From contig NZ_CAMFJF010000004.1 in NCBI RefSeq assembly GCF_945956895.1, positions 62,001 to 126,000 on the forward strand: DNA of 64,000 bases. Reading direction: 5' to 3'. The translations under genes and the position numbers were made by a program. Source of the DNA: an uncultured Allobosea sp. (GTDB taxonomy: Bacteria; Pseudomonadota; Alphaproteobacteria; Rhizobiales; Beijerinckiaceae). This document shows positions 60,461 through 64,000 of this stretch, in pieces. Below the pieces are notes generated by a model. The model did no database searches and was not told the origin of the DNA. It saw nothing but the letters and a program-made list of their open reading frames with translations. Position 1 is the first letter of the stretch. Every line of letters begins with the position of its first letter.

Positions 60461-61660
60461 TCAAGCCGCCAGATCGGCCACCAGCGCGTCGAGCAGCAGG
60501 GCGCCGTCCGGTGTCGCCGCCAGCCGGCCGCCCGCGCGCTCCATCAGCAGCTTCTGCTCGATCAGGCTGGCGACGCGCTTAGCGTTGAGCGCGCGACCCG
60601 CCAGCGCCCTGAACACCTGGGGATCGATCCCCTCGACGAGGCGAAGCCCCATCAGCAGATATTCGTCGCCCTGCGCTTCCTCGCTGAGGCGCTCGTCCTC
60701 GACCAGCGCATGGCCTTCGGCCTCCACGCGCTCCAGCCAGACCTCCGGTCGCTTTTCGGTCGAATGCGCCATGCGGCCCTGCGCCGTCACCAGCCTTCCA
60801 TGGGCGCCGGGGCCGACGCCGGCATATTCGCCATAATGCCAGTAGACGAGGTTATGCCGGCACTCGGCGCCGGGCCGGGCGTGGTTCGAGATCTCGTAGA
60901 CCGGCAGGCCGTGTTTGGCCGTAATCTCCTGCGTCGTCTCGTAGAGCGCGGCGCCGGCGTCGTGATCGGGAATGGCGAGCTTGCCGGCGCGGAACAGCCG
61001 TTCGAAGGCGGTGCCCGGCTCGATCGTGAGCTGGTAGAGCGAGAGATGCTCGGCCGCATGGCTGATCGCCAGTTCCAGCTCGGCGCGCCAGAGCGCGGGC
61101 GTCTGCGAGGGCGAGCGGGCATAGATCAGGTCGAAGGAATAGCGCTCGAAATATTGGCGCGCGATCGCGACCGCGGCGAGCGCTTCCTCGGCCGAATGCA
61201 TCCGGCCGAGCGCCTTGAGATCGGCGTCGTTCAGCGCCTGCACGCCGAGCGAGACGCGGTTGACGCCGGCAGCCCGGAAATCGCGGAAGCGCCCGGCCTC
61301 GACGCTGGTCGGGTTGGCCTCCAGCGAAACCTCGCAATCGGGATCGACCGCCCAGTGCTCGCCGATGGCATCGAGGATCGCGCCGACTGTGCGGCCTTCC
61401 ATCAGCGAGGGCGTGCCACCGCCAAAGAAGATCGAGGAGACCGTGCGGCCGGGCACAAGCGCCGCCCGATGCGCGATCTCGCGGCGGAAGGCGGCGATAT
61501 AGCGCTGCTGATCCGGCGGCTGCAGCCGGACATGGCTGTTGAAGTCGCAATAAGGGCATTTGGCCAGGCAGAAGGGCCAATGCACATAGACGGCGAAGCC
61601 CGCATCCGCGGTCGGATGCAGGATGGAAGGCCGCGTGGACAGGGCGGCCGGGGCGCTCAC
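60461..61660 (-). CDS. hemW: radical SAM heme chaperone HemW
   Basis: A 399-aa radical-SAM protein. The cluster motif C-x3-C-x2-C is in 'PFCLAKCPYCDFNSH', with 'IFFGGGTPSLMEG' as the glycine-rich SAM loop and 'SLEANPTSVEAGRF'. The C-terminal HemW domain follows ('RLSEEAQGDEYLLMGLRLVEGID'). It is often misnamed coproporphyrinogen III oxidase HemN, but the short N-terminus marks HemW. It binds heme and delivers it to acceptor proteins. Its start overlaps the rdgB stop by four bases. Confidence 0.93.
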   Translation of the reverse strand: MSAPAALSTRPSILHPTADAGFAVYVHWPFCLAKCPYCDFNSHVRLQPPDQQRYIAAFRREIAHRAALVPGRTVSSIFFGGGTPSLMEGRTVGAILDAIGEHWAVDPDCEVSLEANPTSVEAGRFRDFRAAGVNRVSLGVQALNDADLKALGRMHSAEEALAAVAIARQYFERYSFDLIYARSPSQTPALWRAELELAISHAAEHLSLYQLTIEPGTAFERLFRAGKLAIPDHDAGAALYETTQEITAKHGLPVYEISNHARPGAECRHNLVYWHYGEYAGVGPGAHGRLVTAQGRMAHSTEKRPEVWLERVEAEGHALVEDERLSEEAQGDEYLLMGLRLVEGIDPQVFRALAGRALNAKRVASLIEQKLLMERAGGRLAATPDGALLLDALVADLAA

Positions 61661-62304
61661 GCCGGCTTCCTTAGGCAGGCAGCGGCGAGAACATGGAAGG
61701 CACGCGCGCGGTGCGACAGGCCGGGCGAGCCATCCGCCGGGATGCCGTGCTTCTCCTCAGCCGTCATCTCGCCGAAGGTCTTGTCGTGGCCGTCGGGCAG
61801 GAAGATCGGATCGTAGCCGAAGCCGCCGAGGCCGCGCGCCTGCTCGGTCACGGTGCCGAAGACCCGGCCTTCGAACAGCTCCTGATGGCCGTCCGGCCAG
61901 GCGATCACCAGCGCCGAGACGAAATGCGCCTTGCGCCTGTCCGGCGTGATCGCGCCGCGCTTGGCGAGCTCCATCTGCACGCGCCCGATCGCCGGGGCGA
62001 AATCCTTGCCCGGCCCCGCCCAATTGGCCGAGAACAGGCCCGGCGCACCGTCGAGCGCGTCGATGCAGATGCCGGAATCGTCGGAGATCGCCGGCAGCCC
62101 GCTGGCGCTCGCGGCGGCGACCGCCTTGATCGCCGCGTTCTCGGAAAACATGTAACCGTCCTCGACCGGTTCGGGCAGACCGAGCTCCCCGGCCGAGACG
62201 AGCGCGATGCCATAGGGCGCCAGCAACTCGCGCATCTCGCGCAGCTTGCCCTGGTTATGGGTCGCGATCACGACCTTGCCGGTGAGGAGGCGATGCTCCG
62301 ACAT
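61657..62304 (-). CDS. rdgB: non-canonical purine NTP pyrophosphatase (dITP/XTP)
   Basis: A 215-aa Ham1/RdgB protein that removes dITP and XTP from the nucleotide pool. It starts 'GKVVIATHNQGKLREMRELLAPYGI'; active-site block 'ENAAIKAVAAASASGLPAISDDSGICIDALDGAPGLFSANWAG' and C-terminal 'GGFGYDPIFLPDGHDKTFGEMTAEEK'. It follows rph across a type-A repeat and overlaps hemW, giving the rph-rdgB-hemW order common in alphaproteobacteria. Confidence 0.96.
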   Translation of the reverse strand: MSEHRLLTGKVVIATHNQGKLREMRELLAPYGIALVSAGELGLPEPVEDGYMFSENAAIKAVAAASASGLPAISDDSGICIDALDGAPGLFSANWAGPGKDFAPAIGRVQMELAKRGAITPDRRKAHFVSALVIAWPDGHQELFEGRVFGTVTEQARGLGGFGYDPIFLPDGHDKTFGEMTAEEKHGIPADGSPGLSHRARAFHVLAAACLRKPA

Positions 62305-62330
62305 CTCTTCGTATCCTCTGGAACCACGCC

Positions 62331-62418
62331 GTCATCCCGGGCTTGACCCGGGATCCATCGAAGGGCGTCACACTCTACGATGGACCCCGGATCTCCGCTT
62401 CGCTGCGTCCGGGATGAC
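62331..62418. repeat. type-A palindromic intergenic repeat
   Basis: GTCATCCCGGGC...CGGGATCCATCG faces CGATGGACCCCGGATC...CCGGGATGAC over 88 bp. It is between rph and rdgB on the minus strand. Confidence 0.85.
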
Positions 62419-62438
62419 GCTGTGTTCTATGACGGGGA

Positions 62439-63155
62439 CTACGCCACCGCAGCCTTCTGCAGCGTGACGAGCCTGGAGACGCCGCCCTTGGCGAGCTTGA
62501 GCAGCGCGAGCAGCTCTTCTTCGGAGAAGGGCGCGCCCTCGGCCGTGCCCTGCACCTCGACGAGGCCGCCTGAGCCGGTGATGACGAAATTCGCGTCGGT
62601 CTGCGCGCCGGAATCCTCGACATAGTCGAGATCGATCACCGGGTTGCCGGCGACGATGCCGCAGGAGACGGCGGCGACATGGTCCTTCAGCGGGTTCGTG
62701 CCCTTGAGCAGGCCACGGCCTTCCATCCATTTCAACGCGTCGTGCAGCGCGACCCAGGCGCCGGTGATCGAGGCGGTGCGGGTGCCGCCATCGGCCTGCA
62801 GCACGTCGCAATCGACGACGATCTGGCGCTCGCCGATCGCGGTGAGGTCGACGACGGCGCGAAGCGAGCGGCCGACCAGGCGCTGGATCTCCTGCGTGCG
62901 GCCGGACGGCTTGCCGGAGGTGACCTCGCGGCGGGTGCGCTCATGCGTGGCGCGCGGCAGCATCGAATATTCGGCGGTGACCCAGCCCTTGCCGGTGCCG
63001 CGCAGCCACGGCGGCCCCTTTTCCTCGACGGTCGCGGCGCAGAGAACCTTGGTTTCTCCGAACGTCACCATGCAGGAACCCTCGGCATAGCGCACCACGC
63101 CGCGTTCGAGCGTGACCTTGCGCATCTCGTCGGCGGCGCGTTTGGAGGGTCGCAT
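62439..63155 (-). CDS. rph: ribonuclease PH
   Basis: A 238-aa phosphorolytic exoribonuclease trimming tRNA 3' ends. It begins '[77 protein letters not shown]'. Phosphate-binding and catalytic residues lie in '[20 protein letters not shown]' and '[28 protein letters not shown]'. Not frameshifted. The start is the ATG at 63155. The frame further upstream is not family sequence. Divergent from hrcA. Confidence 0.96.
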   Translation of the reverse strand: MRPSKRAADEMRKVTLERGVVRYAEGSCMVTFGETKVLCAATVEEKGPPWLRGTGKGWVTAEYSMLPRATHERTRREVTSGKPSGRTQEIQRLVGRSLRAVVDLTAIGERQIVVDCDVLQADGGTRTASITGAWVALHDALKWMEGRGLLKGTNPLKDHVAAVSCGIVAGNPVIDLDYVEDSGAQTDANFVITGSGGLVEVQGTAEGAPFSEEELLALLKLAKGGVSRLVTLQKAAVA

Positions 63156-63297
63156 GAAACTGTCCTGTATCTGGGGAAGAGGCGGCTTGTAGGCGTTTGC
63201 GCTGCGCGCGGCAAGGTACGGGCTGGTTCTGCCCCTTGATCCCTGCGCTCTGCATGACGACAATAGGACGAGAACGACGGTTCGCCTGAAAAGGTTC

Positions 63298-64000
63298 ATG
63301 AGCGCCCATACGCCCCGCCCTGAGACGATGAGCAGCTTGGTCGAGACCGACCAGCGCTCGCGCGAGATTTTTCGCCAGATCGTCGACGGCTACATGGCCA
63401 CCGGCGAGCCGGTCGGCTCGCGCAACATCGCCCGCCTTCTGCCGATGTCGCTCTCGCCGGCGACGGTGCGCAACGTCATGACCGACCTCGAAATGGCCGG
63501 GCTGATCTACGCGCCGCATACCTCTGCGGGGCGCTTGCCCACGGAAAGAGGCCTGCGCTTCTTCGTCGATGCGATGATGGAGGTCGGCAATCTCACGACC
63601 GACGAGCGCTCGCGCATCGAGGCCCAGATCAGGGTCGCCGCCAGCAATCGCAATCTCGACCAGACCCTGACGGAAGCCTCGGCGCTGCTCTCCGGCCTGT
63701 CGCGTGGTGCCGGCGTCGTCGTCACTACCAAGGCCGACGTCCGGTTGAAGCATATCGAGTTCGTCCGGCTCGACCCGCTGCGGGCGCTGGTCGTGCTCGT
63801 CTCCGAGGACGGCACGGTCGAGAACCGCCTGCTGGCCTTGCCGCCCGGCCTGCCGGCCTCGGCGCTGAGCGAGGCCGCGAATTTCCTCAACGCCCGTATC
63901 CTCGGCAAGACGCTGGCCGACCTGCGCAGCGAGATCGGCGGGCAGCGCGCCCTGATGGAGCGCGAGCTCGACGCCCTGACCGCTCGGCTCGTCGAGAGCG
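63298..64000 (+). CDS. hrcA: heat-inducible transcription repressor HrcA (N-terminal part, cut by window end)
   Basis: 234 codons are visible. The ATG at 63298 has AAAAGG four bases upstream. The protein begins with a winged helix: '[75 protein letters not shown]'. The GAF-like and HrcA-specific region follows. HrcA represses groESL/dnaK-type genes at CIRCE elements. An internal ATG at 63328 is an alternative start. grpE usually follows, beyond the window. I see no CIRCE element in the 142-base divergent region. Confidence 0.95.
   Translation, partial: MSAHTPRPETMSSLVETDQRSREIFRQIVDGYMATGEPVGSRNIARLLPMSLSPATVRNVMTDLEMAGLIYAPHTSAGRLPTERGLRFFVDAMMEVGNLTTDERSRIEAQIRVAASNRNLDQTLTEASALLSGLSRGAGVVVTTKADVRLKHIEFVRLDPLRALVVLVSEDGTVENRLLALPPGLPASALSEAANFLNARILGKTLADLRSEIGGQRALMERELDALTARLVES

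Noticed and set aside
63156..63297. CIRCE element in front of hrcA
   Set aside because: The TTAGCACTC-N9-GAGTGCTAA inverted repeat is not present in this interval.

Overview
This 64 kb window is GC-rich chromosomal DNA. Gene content and order point to an alphaproteobacterium of the order Hyphomicrobiales (Rhizobiales), possibly close to Bosea. The evidence is a hisB-(DUF2628)-hisH-hisA-hisF-hisE-coaA cluster, an rpmH-rnpA-yidC-engB-argB cluster back to back with SRP RNA-dnaX-ybaB-recR, an RNase PH/HrcA divergon, and many roughly 100-bp palindromic intergenic repeats. I see no prophage, insertion sequence, CRISPR array, tRNA or rRNA. Almost all of the DNA is core metabolism and transport.

Layout. 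1-13.7 kb is almost all minus strand: ridA, a YqaA/DedA-like membrane protein, coaA and the his genes, metZ, a HAD pyrimidine nucleotidase, argB, DUF423, engB, a CatB/Vat-like acetyltransferase, yidC, rnpA and rpmH (GTG start). 13.9-17.1 kb is plus strand: 4.5S/SRP RNA, dnaX, ybaB, recR. 17.2-24.5 kb holds an outer-membrane beta-barrel protein, a YihY/BrkB membrane protein, a VOC dioxygenase-like protein, and a minus-strand group (GNAT, cysK, Rrf2 regulator, dut, coaBC, Lrp/AsnC regulator). 24.7-34.7 kb has an SsuABC-like importer, a DsbD/ScsB reductase, a lipoprotein binding protein (LppC/PBP-activator type), rsmI-yraN, gshB and moeB. 34.9-46.2 kb is a nucleoside import and salvage operon (BmpA-type ABC transporter, cdd, purine nucleoside phosphorylase, deoC, deoA), then ghrA, a phytase-like esterase and an SPW-repeat protein. 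46.2-53.6 kb has a xylose-type ABC transporter, nth, DUF2244, an Ada-like methyltransferase and a large polytopic membrane protein. 53.7-60.3 kb has an FAH-family hydrolase and a ugpBA-(creatininase)-EC operon behind a tandem Pho-box-like site. 60.4-64 kb has hemW, rdgB, rph and the start of hrcA, which runs off the window.

The most unusual structure is the set of palindromic repeats (at least 16 copies of four types). Five of seven convergent gene junctions carry one and none of eight divergent junctions does, so they probably act as bidirectional terminators or 3' ends. Three copies instead sit inside transporter operons (at 25.8, 37.7 and 57.5 kb). There the inserted DNA is bridged by a short open frame whose start overlaps the upstream stop (TGATG) and whose stop overlaps the downstream start. 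This suggests that translational coupling was kept across a repeat insertion. At the 57.5 kb site the creatininase start context appears on both sides of the insert. This linker-ORF pattern is the best candidate here for something not previously described.
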